Made by a program: the position numbers and the translations under genes. Shown one piece after another: positions 12,561-24,510 of a stretch of DNA of 64,000 nt (its first letter is position 1; each line of letters opens with the position of its first letter). Source of the DNA: Hyalella azteca (lineage: Eukaryota; Arthropoda; Malacostraca; Amphipoda; Hyalellidae); NCBI RefSeq assembly GCF_000764305.2, contig NW_025943947.1, positions 124,001-188,000 on the forward strand, read 5' to 3'. Under the pieces are notes generated by a model. That model did no database searches. It was not told where the DNA came from and worked only from the letters and a program-made list of their open reading frames with translations.

Positions 12561-14172
12561 TGTGGCCATATAGGTCATTACTGAGCCAATGGCTTGAAGT
12601 CTGCGACGCTATTGGAAGTCATAGCTTTCCTCTAAGCCTCTTGGCGGGGCTTGGAGCACAAAGCTGCTGGTTGACAGCGTGAGGACTTACAGAGCCACAG
12701 AGCACATCTGGGCAAACATGATACCTTTTGGGTAACACGAGCAACTGGAAAGCAACCCTAGACATAACATGGACAAATGGGAATTATTTGCTCACGTAGA
12801 TAGACATTGTCAACGAATTATATATTGCTTTGCTTGGGCCATGCTAGTCTCCTAAGATTGTGCACTAACTAAATAAAATTTGAACCAAATATTAATTAAG
12901 AACACCTTCACAATTCAATCCCATTATATCCCAGAAATTAGTTTTCTATTTTGGTTTTATTACTGCATGCATAAGGGTGTCAAAATTTTCTGTAAATCTT
13001 AAAATTTTATCACTGGGGCAGCACTTATCTTAATTATTATCAGATAGGGAGATCGTCGATTAACTAAGATTAAGATCGTTGCTACTGCGTGATTGTGGTA
13101 CTTTATTTAATTATCTTCATAAAAGATCCGAAAATTTAAATATTTTTACAACTAATGAACGCATTATTTTGTACGTCTGCCGAATAGGTTACTAATCGAT
13201 GAGCAAAAATTTGAACTTGAAATTTACGGAGTGCGATATCAAAAATTTATCTGGAGTGAAGAAGGCCGCAAAATAACACATATATTTATTGCAGCCAGAG
13301 TGAAATATATTATTCTTATATTTATTGTAGTCCAGCGTGAAATATTTTCACTCTTTGTGAAGTTTCTGTGATGCTTGTAGTGAACATATATACACCCCTT
13401 GCTTCTAAGGAGTAATATTTTTAAGCTTATCGTCATTTTTTTGTTTACTGCTGCTTCCAATATTTCACGATTTATACGATTTATCTGCGAAGTACGAGTA
13501 GATTTATGCTGACACAGATCATGGGCTCTGGAACTTCCAATGTGTCGCGTTTGACAGTTCAAAAAGTTCATCTATATTTCCCTTTAAAGGAGAATTCTTT
13601 CAGCCGAAACCGCTTAAATTAGATCATAATAGTTCTTGCGGTGAAAGTGATTCGCAATTTTGCTCTTTATGGCAAAAATCAACTAAAATAATGATGGTTT
13701 TTTGTGGAATCCTGAATTTCAAAACTAATATCACACACATTGTGCTGAGACTGGTAATTAGAAGGATTCAGTCTTTTATCATGATATCCATGAGATGTAT
13801 TAAAATGTTATTTCTGGATTGATATGAAATTATTATTCTGTAAAAATTACCATGTAACGCTTAGAGAATTAAAAACTAAGGAAGTTTTCCTCGCGTGGTG
13901 CCAAGTTTCATGTTTGTCATTAACCTCATTTAACCTATCATTCTTTCTTGCTCTACTACATGACCTCAATTTCAGCGATGAATTAATATCATCAAAATAT
14001 TGGCAATTAAATACCATGTGCTGCAAAATTATCCATATAACCGCACAAATAATTCCAATGAATATTTCCTTGGAAATATCATATTTTCGGAAAAGAATGA
14101 ATAAATTGAGCTCCAAAATCATCAATATAACCGAACAAATAAATCAATTAAATATTATTATTAAATTTACAG

Positions 14173-14276
14173 AAGCATGGCAGCCTAGACCCAAAGAAGC
14201 TGAGCTCATCAAGCAAATCTGCCTTAATTGCCGCGAGTGGCAGAAGCGAGGAGCTGACTCAGCGCTTCTGGATTAA
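14173..14276 (+). CDS. Possible terminal exon, unknown product
   Basis: After an acceptor-like tattaaatttacag the frame reads AWQPRPKEAELIKQI, CLNCREWQKRGADSALLD and stops at TAA (14274-14276). This short piece is GC-richer and charged, unlike the AT-rich start of the 150-codon open frame (from 13824) that runs into it. I recognise no family. It could equally be a fragment of a mobile element or chance. Confidence 0.2.
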
Positions 14277-14821
14277 CGTTCGTTTGTTTCGGTCCTCCAA
14301 ACCCCAGTAAATCTTTAAGCAAAATTTGAAAGACTAGAAGTCATCTATCCTAGTTCATGGCTTGATGAGTTCAATTTAAAAAATGTGGCGCACTTTTTAA
14401 ATGCCCCCTCCTTCTTTTTATTCGTAATAAATTAGGTTGAAAATGCCCGATACTCTGATCTCACTATTCATAACGTGCCAGTAATTAATTCTTTTCATTT
14501 ACAATAAATTATCATCAACGTGAAGTCGAATCAACTCCGCAATAATCGACGAACAAAGTTTGCCTAGTACTTTCGTTCTATGTACCACATAATAACAAAG
14601 AGCTCATTAACCGTTGACACTACAGGAAAATTTCTTCGTAAGAGCCTGCCGTCTAAACTTTAAAGTATAACTTTGGTCATCAGGCTTTTACTTTGCAGTT
14701 GAATTGCGGTACTGAGGTACAGGAATTATACGATAAAAAGTTACTTAATTTGCGCTCATAGGGTGCAAGGTATTGAAGAAATATGCTCGTGTCTTTCATC
14801 CCCTGTAAAACTTTTACAAAT

Positions 14822-14869
14822 CCGCAATAATTCCACACTAAGGAGCGCAATAATTCCACACTAAGGAGA
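14822..14869. repeat. 24-bp direct duplication
   Basis: cgcaataattccacactaag gag occurs twice back to back, immediately before the GC-rich block. Confidence 0.85.
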
Positions 14870-14877
14870 ACATAGCC

Positions 14878-15488
14878 GTGGCCGCAGCCAGTGTTGCACA
14901 CGCGGAGCTGCGGTCGCACGCCTGGCAACTCTGCTGCAGTCTGCCCCCCTGGGCCAGCTGCCTAAAATGTTACAGAGAGACGACGGCCGGCAATACCATT
15001 CAGGGCCCTCTAGAGTCCCCCACGTTCACGTGCCAGGGCTTGTTTTCTATCACATTTCTCCACACAGCCACCAAATATCCTCGAATTGATTTTATTTCTT
15101 CGTTTCTTATCGTACTCTCCATGGCTCTGCTCTCTCTTTCGTGTGGCCGGGGTTCTCTCCATCCCCTGGTTTTGTCCCTGCTCCTCCCGAGCCTAAAGCT
15201 GAGGCACCCAAGCATCGCTTCAGCTGATGTTGCTGCTTCTCTCTGTGCTCTCCTGCAGCTGCCTTGCCGTACAAGTCTTCTGTCTGAGCTCGCTGAGCCA
15301 ACCGCAGACTTGACTTCAAACTTGACTGCAGCTAAATTAGTGAGCAATACATTCGTACTTGGGAATTTAGGATGAATATCGCAGCCGAATTGTACATAGT
15401 TTAACACAGTTTTGTCTAACACCATGAATACAGCAACGCTTGTCGAACCTGAGTAATAATAGCTATACTCGTGATAAAATATTTCCAT
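14878..15488. other. GC-rich block, open on both strands, unidentified
   Basis: About 500 bases of much higher GC than the surroundings. The + strand is open from 14878 to 15375 (GTG, not ATG, at the left end; proline/leucine/serine-rich). The - strand is open from 15488 to 15000, with a second - frame from 15319 to 15107 (basic, Ala/Gly/Gln-rich). No domain is recognisable and none has clear splice sites. It may be an exon of an unknown gene, a CpG-rich regulatory block or a decayed element. Confidence 0.3.
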
Positions 15489-18400
15489 TCGTTAACATTT
15501 ATTGAATTTAAAGATTTCCAAATTAATTTCGTAACAAGTCTCCTGAAATGACGAAAATTATTTAAAAACTTTCAATTAATTGTTATGAAGAATCATGCGG
15601 GTTTCGAGTACATGCCGTTGTGAATTTCTCACAATAATTTTAATAGTAGTTCCTTCACAATTAAAGTATAAATTCAGAGTAAAAATTTGCGAAAAAATTG
15701 GAGATGATCTTACTTGTACGAAACTTTACCGTATCTTAGCCATATAAAATAGACTGTTTAATTCATTATATGTAAGCGAAATAAAAGAGACTATTTTAGT
15801 TTGATTATTAGCAAATTTATGTATTTGGATGGAGTATAAGTACTTTTTTTGCAATGACTGCAATTCACTTGTTTTCTATTTATAACGCAGCAAAGTTTAT
15901 TAGGACTCAACTCTGATATTGAATGCCATTTTCCTACAATTGAGTAGGCAGTCTAGGAAAACCAATTATTTTAAATTCAATACACGGTAAAAGTTGAAGC
16001 TCTACTATTTTTCTCTCTAGTAGTTTTTTTAAGTTTAAATTCAATGTAAAAAGTTATATTTCGATTTCGAGGCTCAACTGATGGTCCCGTCATTCATTTA
16101 AATTGCATTGTAATATAAATTTTTATTCATCTCTTATATTCTGAGCACTTCAGAGTTGCTGGCTGTCTTTCTGAATCGCCCGACAGTTTCAGTATTTATC
16201 GTCTTATTTTCTGCCATATTTGAATGTATTCGCTGGCATTATTTCCGTGTGTTTGAATAGAGCTGAACATACCTAATATAGGTACTTATATTTTATGTTC
16301 TGCATAGTCACTATATTCTGGTTCCACGAGTTGGTCCAACAGTCAACTGAGTGTCATAATCATGCATAAGTTACAGAGCTGGGAATTAGAGTTTCCTTCC
16401 CTTACATCGCAGCCACCAGGAAACACCACATGGATTATAGCGCCCACTGTACCATGTTTAGTCGAGCCAGGCTGAAACGTCAGAAATGTAGTTGTCCTGA
16501 AACGTGGTGTTATAAGTGAATCAGAGGAAATAACATATAACTCTGATTTTAATAGAATTTTGTCCACCAATTGAGGCTGAAATTACATCTGCATTTCCAA
16601 ACTCATTCAGTCATTTATTCTTCGAAACATTAAAATTGGCAAAAAAAGAGACGGCGTTTTAAATAGAATACCTTTTTATTATGTTTTACGGCGTAATAAT
16701 TCGGTAAATCTCTAGTTATGATTAAATTAGTGAGAACTGCAGCTAATTATTCGTATTTCTACCAGAAAATCTGGATATTAATTATAGCAGAGCTTGGTGG
16801 TTAATTTGTAGCAGAACATTAATCTCACGTGGAAGATTCTCTACCGAAATTTGTAAGCAAATACTGTAAACCAATAAGGTTGGACTATTTTACAAATTTT
16901 CGTGCAATTAATTGCACCTTTTGACGCAAGCTGTTTGCTTCTAATGACAATATAGCATTTTGCATTAAAAAAGTCTAATTTAATTACACGCAAAACTTTT
17001 ATGCATAATTTTTTTATGCAACGTTTCAACGTGTACGTATGGTTCCTTTCCCTCTAGACTTGCAATGCCTGACTATCTCTAAATTAATGATAATTAAATT
17101 TTTGTTATGTGGTCCTGAGCAAGAAAGTTCTCATAATCTAGACCGCGAGCTCCCCAAATTTTAACGTCTCGCTCAGGCGCCGGTTTCCAAACTATGGGGT
17201 GGCAAGTGGGAAGTAATTTCCGAGTCCAATTAAGGAATTTCCAATTTACGATAGAGATAATTGCTCAGCCTGAAAACAACGACATTATGCTTAAAAATTT
17301 AAAAATACAGCTTTATTCACAACCAAGCTAGCAACCTAGGGTTCCGTATTTCGACTGCTTTTTTATTCTTTTTTGTAGATGTAGAAACAATTTTTGCATC
17401 AAAAGAGGTCACACTGAGTCACTGACCAATGGTGGGAGGTCACACTGCCAGCCAATTAAAGAAACCAGACCAGTAGTGGTTATTTGCCTCGGTAAGCTTT
17501 AGAAATAACAATGCTGATCGGCTGGCAAGGCCCATATGGCTTAAGGCTTCAAGATAAACACCAGCGCTCACACAGCCTCACACTGATACATCTCGTGTGG
17601 AACAGTAGGAATCTGATGCTAGCCTGACGCCTTCCTCATAGTCTATTCTAGATTAAAAATGATCACAACGTAAGAGAAATCGAAGAAAACTACTCATAAA
17701 GTGTAACAAATATTTAATTTTTTTTCATTGTGTGCAATAAAAAGTTAGTTTGTTGTTATTGTTTGATTGTATTAATTCAAGCAATTAATTTAATTACCTA
17801 GTGATAGCTTATAGTTCTCGTGGTATAATCCGTGGAATTTATCTGACATATTATATTATTATCCAGTGACTTCCTTTGCCTTTTCTTGAATAATATTTGA
17901 GACGGCGTAAGCTTACTTCATCTAAGTCTGCGTAACACTATATAGAGGGTGTGATTAGAGACGGTTTTAGTACATCCTGAAGTAGTTAATATTTATGCTA
18001 ATTTAAACTTTAAAGCAAGAAGAAGTTCATTTATTAATCGACTGCTCTAAATAAATAGTTATTTTTACCATGGCTTAAGTTTTAACAGCTAAATTTATTG
18101 TCTGAGCAAGAAAAAACAAAGCTGAAACGAAGGTCTGCATGCCTCTTGAACTCTAGCGTAGTAAAATGCCACGATGTCGACCTGATTTCATGTTGATGTT
18201 CGCTGGTATACGCTTGATATTACTCCATCGTAACGCTCAACGCGTTAAACAAAAGTCTCGTTTTACGACCATGGCGAGGGATGCCCAGTTATACAACCTG
18301 GTAAAGCAGTCGACAGATTTCAACCAACCAAACCCGCGTACCCGGACGTGATAATAAAATGTTGCAATAACCAGCGACTGCCTTTAAGTTATCGAATGTA

Positions 18401-21289
18401 CACGCAGTTACAAATAAATGTAGTTGTTATGATTTTTCAGTGATTTTTTAATTTAAAATTTACCTGCACATACGGCGAACCATCAAATGTTCACAAATTT
18501 CAGAGATTTCTGAAACATTTCTTCATTGCTGTTGTATGGCAGCCACAGATTGAATATATGTTATTATTCATAAAAATTGAATATTTTTAATATTTTTACC
18601 GTAAAATGTAATTAATGAATTAATTGAATAACTTAATTTTATATTATCGTGAAAAAATTACAGGCAAGGACATATTGTCCTCGTGTCGCGGGAGATCCAA
18701 CAGTGAACTCGTATTTGTGTGGAGGCTATAACTTGTAATGATACACATGCATGTTTTTTAGCCCATATTATAGTGATCTAGGCCAACCGGTCGTTGTTTA
18801 AATCCATCGTAAATATTTTATAGGATATATAAGAACAAAAGCCACGCGAATAGTGTGCATGAAAACAAGCTTCATTTATTTATTTAGAAAATAATCCAAA
18901 CTCTTCGCTATTTATTAACGTGCTTCAAGTATATAATCATGGGGACTTTAATATACATCACATATACAAAAAGCGTAAAATATTTACTAAAAATGGGGTA
19001 ATCATTTCTTTCGTAGAAGTGTTGTTGCTGAAGAAAAGACCCATGGCTTTTTGCCGATTTTTGTACTTTTCGTTACTTTGACCAGATCTTTTCAAACTGA
19101 CGTTGGTTTTAAATAGCCACTGGACTTATTACCAGGCCCGTAAGATGCTAAGCAGTTCGATCATGAACATATCTTTCTTCATAGTTTTGTCTAGTCTGTC
19201 CATGAAAGCTTTCATATTCGGAGCGTCGACGATGTCACTCGAACGGCTCGAGAAGAAATTTTGTTGCTGGGTTGAGTTGCACCATGGTTTTTAATTTTAT
19301 AGCCGTGGGCCTGGTGTTGGTTCATGTTTTAAATTCTATTAATCCTTCTGGGACCTTGTATAAACCATGAGTTTACCTGTATACTTCAGTGAGGGTCCCA
19401 CGCATACTTCGATAACAGAGGCTTGGAAGCTTCATAATCTTTAATCTTGCTTCGCAAGACTTGCCTTTCAAGCCCGTAATTATCCTTGTTGTACGTCTTC
19501 GAACACTCTCGACTAAATTTTTGTCCTTTTCCACACGGCAGCATTTCCAAACTCTAGGTTCGGACGCACGACAGCGACGAACAACAGCTTCATCGCTTCT
19601 GCATCTATATACTCGTAGGAGGGCCTGATCAGTCCCAGTCGTTTATTGGCTTTATTAACTTGCGCTTCAATATGCTTAGAAAATTTTAACTCTTCGTCGT
19701 CATAAACTTTCAAATCTTTTCCATGAGTCATTTCCATTCCAATGACAAACTATTTCTTATCGATTCCTCGATTATTACTCTCTCGTTGCAACAAGTTTTC
19801 GCATACTGGTAAGTTGCTGTTAATTATTCTTACCAAGGAGAATTACTTTGCACTTGCCAGTACTACAAGGCATCTGCCACGTATCGGCCCAGTCAACTAA
19901 CCTGTCAAGATCATCTTCAAATTTTACTTTCTTCGACGGATCCTTCACTGTATTATGTACTTTTTGTTGTCGGTGTACATCGAGCACACGCTTGACACTA
20001 CTTCTGGCAGATCGTTTATAAAAACAACGAATAAAACAGGCCCGATAACGCTTTCATGTGGCACGCCGCTGGACGCTCTCTAATACTCAGTCATAGACGG
20101 TCCAGTTTATACTGACGCGTTGTCTTCTGCCTACTAGAAAATCTCTGATCCATTGGAGTACATTTCTCTTTATTCCCAAAGACTTCACTTTACGCAACAG
20201 CCGCTCATGCGGAACACTTAAATGCCTTGGCAAGTCGAGGTACACAGAATCCACTGGCTCCCTTTCGTGAAGTCCAATCATTCAATGTAGACAAGAGGTT
20301 ATTGGTGCAGGATCTACAGGCAATAAAGCTATGCTGACAGACTAATATGAGCAGTAAAGTGATCGATCAATCAATCCCTCGCAACAGATTACATCACCTT
20401 ACAAACAATACTCGTCAGACTGATTTTGCGATAGTTGCCCAAGCTACTACTGTCATTTTTTTTACAAATTGTGTCATATGAGCTTCTTTCCAGTAGTCCG
20501 GCAAGTAAACTACGTGCAAACATTTTTGGAACAATTCAGTCAAAGGTTTGGCTTGGGCGGTTGCTAGCCCTTTGAGTAATCTGGAGTTGAAGCAGTCTGG
20601 TCCACAAGACTCGTTGGGATTCAGCGCGACCAGGCGCTTGAGAACCTCTTCTTCTTGTATTTCAAAACTTGTTAACGCAGAGCTGACTGGGCGCTCCTCA
20701 CTTGCTGGAATACTGTTCAAGTCCTCTTCAGCGAATACGCTACTGAAAAACTGATTAAGTACGTTAGCCTTGCCCGCATCAGAGGATATCTTTCGTTGAT
20801 CTACTTTCAAATCAGAGATAGCATCGTTTGTCTCACACTTCTAGCTAGCATACAAAAAGAAGGCATGCGGGTTCTGTTTTGGATTTTTGGCAACATTTCT
20901 CTCAAAGTTTTTCACTACGGTACGAGAGCTTTTCTTAGCTTGATTTCGAACCCTTGTGTATGTTATAATCAGCATATCACTACACGTCCGTAAATAAGGC
21001 TTGTAGGCTTCCGTATTGGTTTTCAGCCTAGCTAGAACTGTGCTCTTCATCCACTATGTTTTATTGACTCCACCGAGATTTATTTTAGGTACACAGACAT
21101 CAACTGCAGACATAAACGTGTCCTTGAGAAATGACCATGACTCAGCAACATTCATGTCTTTAATCCAGTCCGAAATATTCATTTCTTCACTTAGTTTGAC
21201 ATATAGTCGCCTTTCGCAATGTTCAAACATTCACTCTTTCGGGGCGTCTTTTCTGTACAGCACTAATGGTGAAAAGCAATGATTGGTGG

Positions 21290-21540
21290 TGGCTTTTGCC
21301 CAAAAACGAAAGAGGTGAAAAACAACTGAGCCTCAGAGCGGTGCTTATATAACATAGATTCGTCACCAGCAAACACATAGGTCTAAAAATATTGGGAGTT
21401 TGTTAACCCCTATCATTGGTTGGCTGGGTAAAGTGCTGGACTAAAAGGCCAGATGTTCTCCTGTGGCCTATACATAGTCCTTTGGCCAATCACACAGCAA
21501 CATAGTATGCTGTGTGATTCTCATCTCTTGGAGTGGATCC
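21290..21540. mobile_element. Possible tRNA-derived SINE or small insertion inside the LINE
   Basis: The block separates the endonuclease remnant from the linker and shows no LINE coding similarity. On the + strand gttggctgggtaaagtgctg gactaaaaggccagatgttc resembles the D-arm and anticodon arm of a tRNA, as in SINE heads. A perfect 12-bp hairpin follows at 21488-21519. A clear B box (GGTTCGANNCC) and a poly(A) or simple tail are not evident, so the SINE reading is tentative. Confidence 0.35.
21488..21519. repeat. Perfect hairpin, 12-bp stem, 8-base loop
   Basis: aatcacacagca (21488-21499), loop acatagta, tgctgtgtgatt (21508-21519). It lies in the block that interrupts the LINE. Confidence 0.9.
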
Positions 21541-21744
21541 ATCTGTCCAGTCAAGTTCTGGAAAGTTAAAGTCACCTACGATCAACGTATGTGACCTACG
21601 GAAAGTCATGCTCGGTAAAAGGCTGTTCAATACTTTATCATTTTGTTTAGTTCCATCACAATCTAGAATTTCCCCGACTGCAACACTACCACACGATGAA
21701 AGATCATAGCTGATCGAATAACTTGGTCGTCTTACCTTAAATAA

Positions 21745-24230
21745 CTTTAGAGTACAGAAACTGGGGTGATAAAATAATACTAATAATAATACTGATTTCG
21801 CTTAAAATTCTCATTGTATTGTGATTTTTTGCTGATTGCAAAAATATATATGTCAGCTATTGTCTCGTTTCAACCAAGATCTGGAAATAGGGTTAATCAT
21901 ATTAAACGTCATGTTGATTAGGTAATAAATGGTATGTGAAGCTCGGTCAGTACACTATCCAGTGTTCATGCATTCAAATTTAAGAATAAGAAACATCATG
22001 AATTTATGCTTCGAACGGTAAAAATATACCTATCATTAGCCAAGCCTGCAGAAAATATACTGGCGAGCGGTGAACATTTAACTGCATTGTCCCATTAGCG
22101 AGAGAAAGAGGATAGACTGTAAGCTACGTACAGTGGGGTAGTACTGTAGAATATTGTGTATATAGCCAGTGAGAAGACCTGAGAATAGCAACATGTATCC
22201 AATACAATATGAAACACCACCAGACGAACGCAGCAAGAGAACGTGAAATGGGAGAACTTTAGGTAAGCATTGACTGTGAATAATTATTTTCTGTCTCTTG
22301 GAGTGCATTTAACGTGGGGACAAGAGATAAAACTTGTTCAGCTCGAAGACCATCACCCGCAACTGGATGACGTTGTAACACCACATGATGCGTGTGCAGA
22401 AGAGAACTTCTGCGCTAAGAAAAATGGATGTATCATACTGTCAAAATAGTGACACACTTTCTTTCCCATCGTCAGATCGGAGAGCAAACATAGCACTTAT
22501 ATATTCTTTTACCGGGCCAAACTGGGTCAAGTTAACCTAAAAAGGAAAAAATGCTGCGCTCTATTTGTACAAAGTCTTACTCATTTCCCTGAAGTGTTAC
22601 GAGCTGGAAGGCCGTCATGCGCAACTGCAAGGCGTTGATGCAGCACCATTTGGTGGGATTACTGGACGGAACTCCAAGCCTCTATATATTGAGAAGTTGC
22701 AAGAGTCTTACGAGCATATTGGCTGCAGACCCTCAAGAAATCTAACTTTTAATGAAGTAATCGTTGTTCGGTTGAATCAACATTCATGAAACGTTGTTAC
22801 AACGTCTTCAGCCTTGTGGGGTATGTTGTTCAAGATTCGTACCCTCGTCCATTCTCACGTCAGCGTCTACTGAGCAAAACTTCAAGAAATGAGTAATGAT
22901 TGCGGAGAAAGGTTCTACAAAGAAATTGCTAAATTAGCGCAGCTTTCAAGGTAAATGAAACCCCCGTCATGATGGAAGACTTCTGCTGTAAGCAGTTGCG
23001 TGAAGTCCATGCAGAAGCATGCACAATATCTGCTTTGAAAATACACTTTTCGTTTTCCGTATTACCACGGATTGCGTAATTGAGTCGTCCTATAGTATAT
23101 TTATGCAATAGGAGTTTTTTTCTGTTTCTTCTTCTGTTTGTTATAAGCTGCTGCAGCACATGGAATGAACACTTATGTTCTCTGTTTGTGCTGAAGAGAC
23201 GCTAAATTTTGAGATTATAGAGAAAAAATATGAAGAATTATGCATTCAGGCAACTGAGATTAGCAAAATAATTCATCCCTTTACTTGACTCAAATTAAGT
23301 ATATTTTCTTTTAACTTGGAGTCATCTTTACATAAATTGGATTGAAGATTCTTTGAGGGAAAAAGTGGCATTTATAAAGTGACGTAATTCTCTTGAGCAG
23401 GCTTCGTGGTTTAAAAAATCAACTGTTAAACTTAGGATTGCTGGGCTTATGACTGTGTCACTCAAAGCAGAAATTCCATTACCGTGGCCACAGTACGTTT
23501 AAATATTCATCCGGTTGCCGCGGTTTTTATTGTTTGCTGGATGGCAGACCTTCTTTTTCAAGGTTGAAGCTTTCAAAAATAGCATGTAGAAATGGCAAGT
23601 AAGATTTAATCTAGCCAATTTAGTTCACTGAATTCAATTTTTAAAAATCAATATACGAATATGTAGCGCAAGACTTAATAAAGTAATTATTTTATGGTAC
23701 GATTAGACTGTGGAAACTAGAACGGTAAGTTTTACGTCAGTGTCTGTGTAAAAAGATCAAATTATTGATAAATAATTTAAAGGGGTCACGTTATTTTGCC
23801 TCCGAATTGCTGGCTAAACAGTTTACAGGTTGAATTGTACTGTATGATTGAAATTATTCAGTGAATGTTTTGATTTTTATGATTGCCATCATGCGGTTAT
23901 TCCTTAAAATTGGTTTTTATTTTCATTTGCTCATAAGAGCCCTTAATAAATGTAGTTACTAGTTCAAATGTTCTTGTAGATTTTGTAAAATTGACTTCCG
24001 AAAATCAGATTTTTGCATGATCAACAACTCTCAAATTGTTAAATTCGAAATATTTCCCCTGATTATCCCGTTGCAATTTCATTCGGCCAAGCCAGGAATT
24101 CCCGAACTATGTACGCGAATATTTTTGGGTCATGGACGAATTTCAGCTTGGCTATTTTTACGGTGCTCAAATCTTTCTACCAAACTCAACTAGATTTGCA
24201 AATTGTTAGATACAACGATTTGCAAATTTG
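21745..24230. other. No gene recognised
   Basis: A GC-richer part at 22300-22800 carries two loosely similar segments (gctcgaagaccatcacccgc aactgga near 22340 and gagctggaaggccgtcatgc gcaactgc near 22600), perhaps an old element with internal duplication. Small open frames here have no family resemblance. The rest is AT-rich. Confidence 0.45.
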
Positions 24231-24240
24231 CTAACTATAG

Positions 24241-24274
24241 TGGCAACAGTCGCAACGATTTGCGACTGTTGCCA
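24241..24274. repeat. Perfect hairpin at the edge of a 33-bp minisatellite
   Basis: tggcaacagtcgca (24241-24254), loop acgatt, tgcgactgttgcca (24261-24274): a 14-bp perfect stem. Its right arm is the first part of the first unit of the minisatellite. Confidence 0.95.
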
Positions 24275-24510
24275 CACACCAAACATCTGTACCAGCGACT
24301 GTTGCCACACACCAAACATCTTTTTCAGCGACCGTTGCCACACACCAAACATCTTTTTCAGCGACCGTTGCCACACAGCAAACATCTGTACCAGCGACTG
24401 TTGCCACACACCAAACATCTGTACCAGCGACTGTTGCCACACACCAAACATCTGTACCAGCGACTGTTGCCACACACCAAACATCTGTACTAGCGACTGT
24501 TGCCACAAGC
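24262..24510. repeat. 33-bp minisatellite, seven full units and one partial
   Basis: The unit is gcgactgttgccacacacca followed by aacatctgtacca. Variants are tttttc for tgtacc (units 2 and 3), accgttg for actgttg, and cacagca in unit 4. Because 33 is a multiple of three, several frames on both strands stay open through the array (for example LLPHTKHLYQR repeated). Nothing outside the array supports a protein. Confidence 0.95.

Larger units (their letters stand above)
12600..19440. other. Long AT-rich stretch without a recognised gene
   Basis: It holds a possible terminal exon at 14173-14276, a 24-bp direct duplication (cgcaataattccacactaag) at 14822-14869, and the GC-rich block 14878-15488, all listed separately. 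A GC-richer patch at 17400-17640 (aggtcacactgagtcactga ... aggtcacactgccag) has no open frame of note. The rest shows nothing I can name. Confidence 0.55.
19440..21740 (-). pseudogene. Degenerate CR1/Jockey-type LINE (endonuclease remnant and reverse transcriptase)
   Basis: Read on the minus strand from the right. Endonuclease remnant near 21700-21530 with LIVGDFNFPELDWTDG. Linker near 21220-20840 with RRLYVKLSEEMNISDW, WSFLKDTFMSAVD, an in-frame TAG, then WMKSTVLARLKTN and NPKQNPHAFFLYAS. Start of the reverse transcriptase at 20810-20415 with VLNQFFSSVFAEED, LNPNESCGPDCFNSRLLKGL and LPDYWKEAHM. Core at 20281-20087 with DSVYLDLPRHLSVPHERLL and IRDFLVGRRQRV. Then SGVPHESVIGPVLFVVFINDLP with YTDN where the catalytic YADD should be, near 20070-19960. 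C-terminal part at 19737-19513 (DLKVYDDEELKFSKH, NKRLGLIRPSYEYID). Stops, frameshifts and the altered active site show it is dead. It would copy RNA into DNA at a nicked target if intact. Confidence 0.9.
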
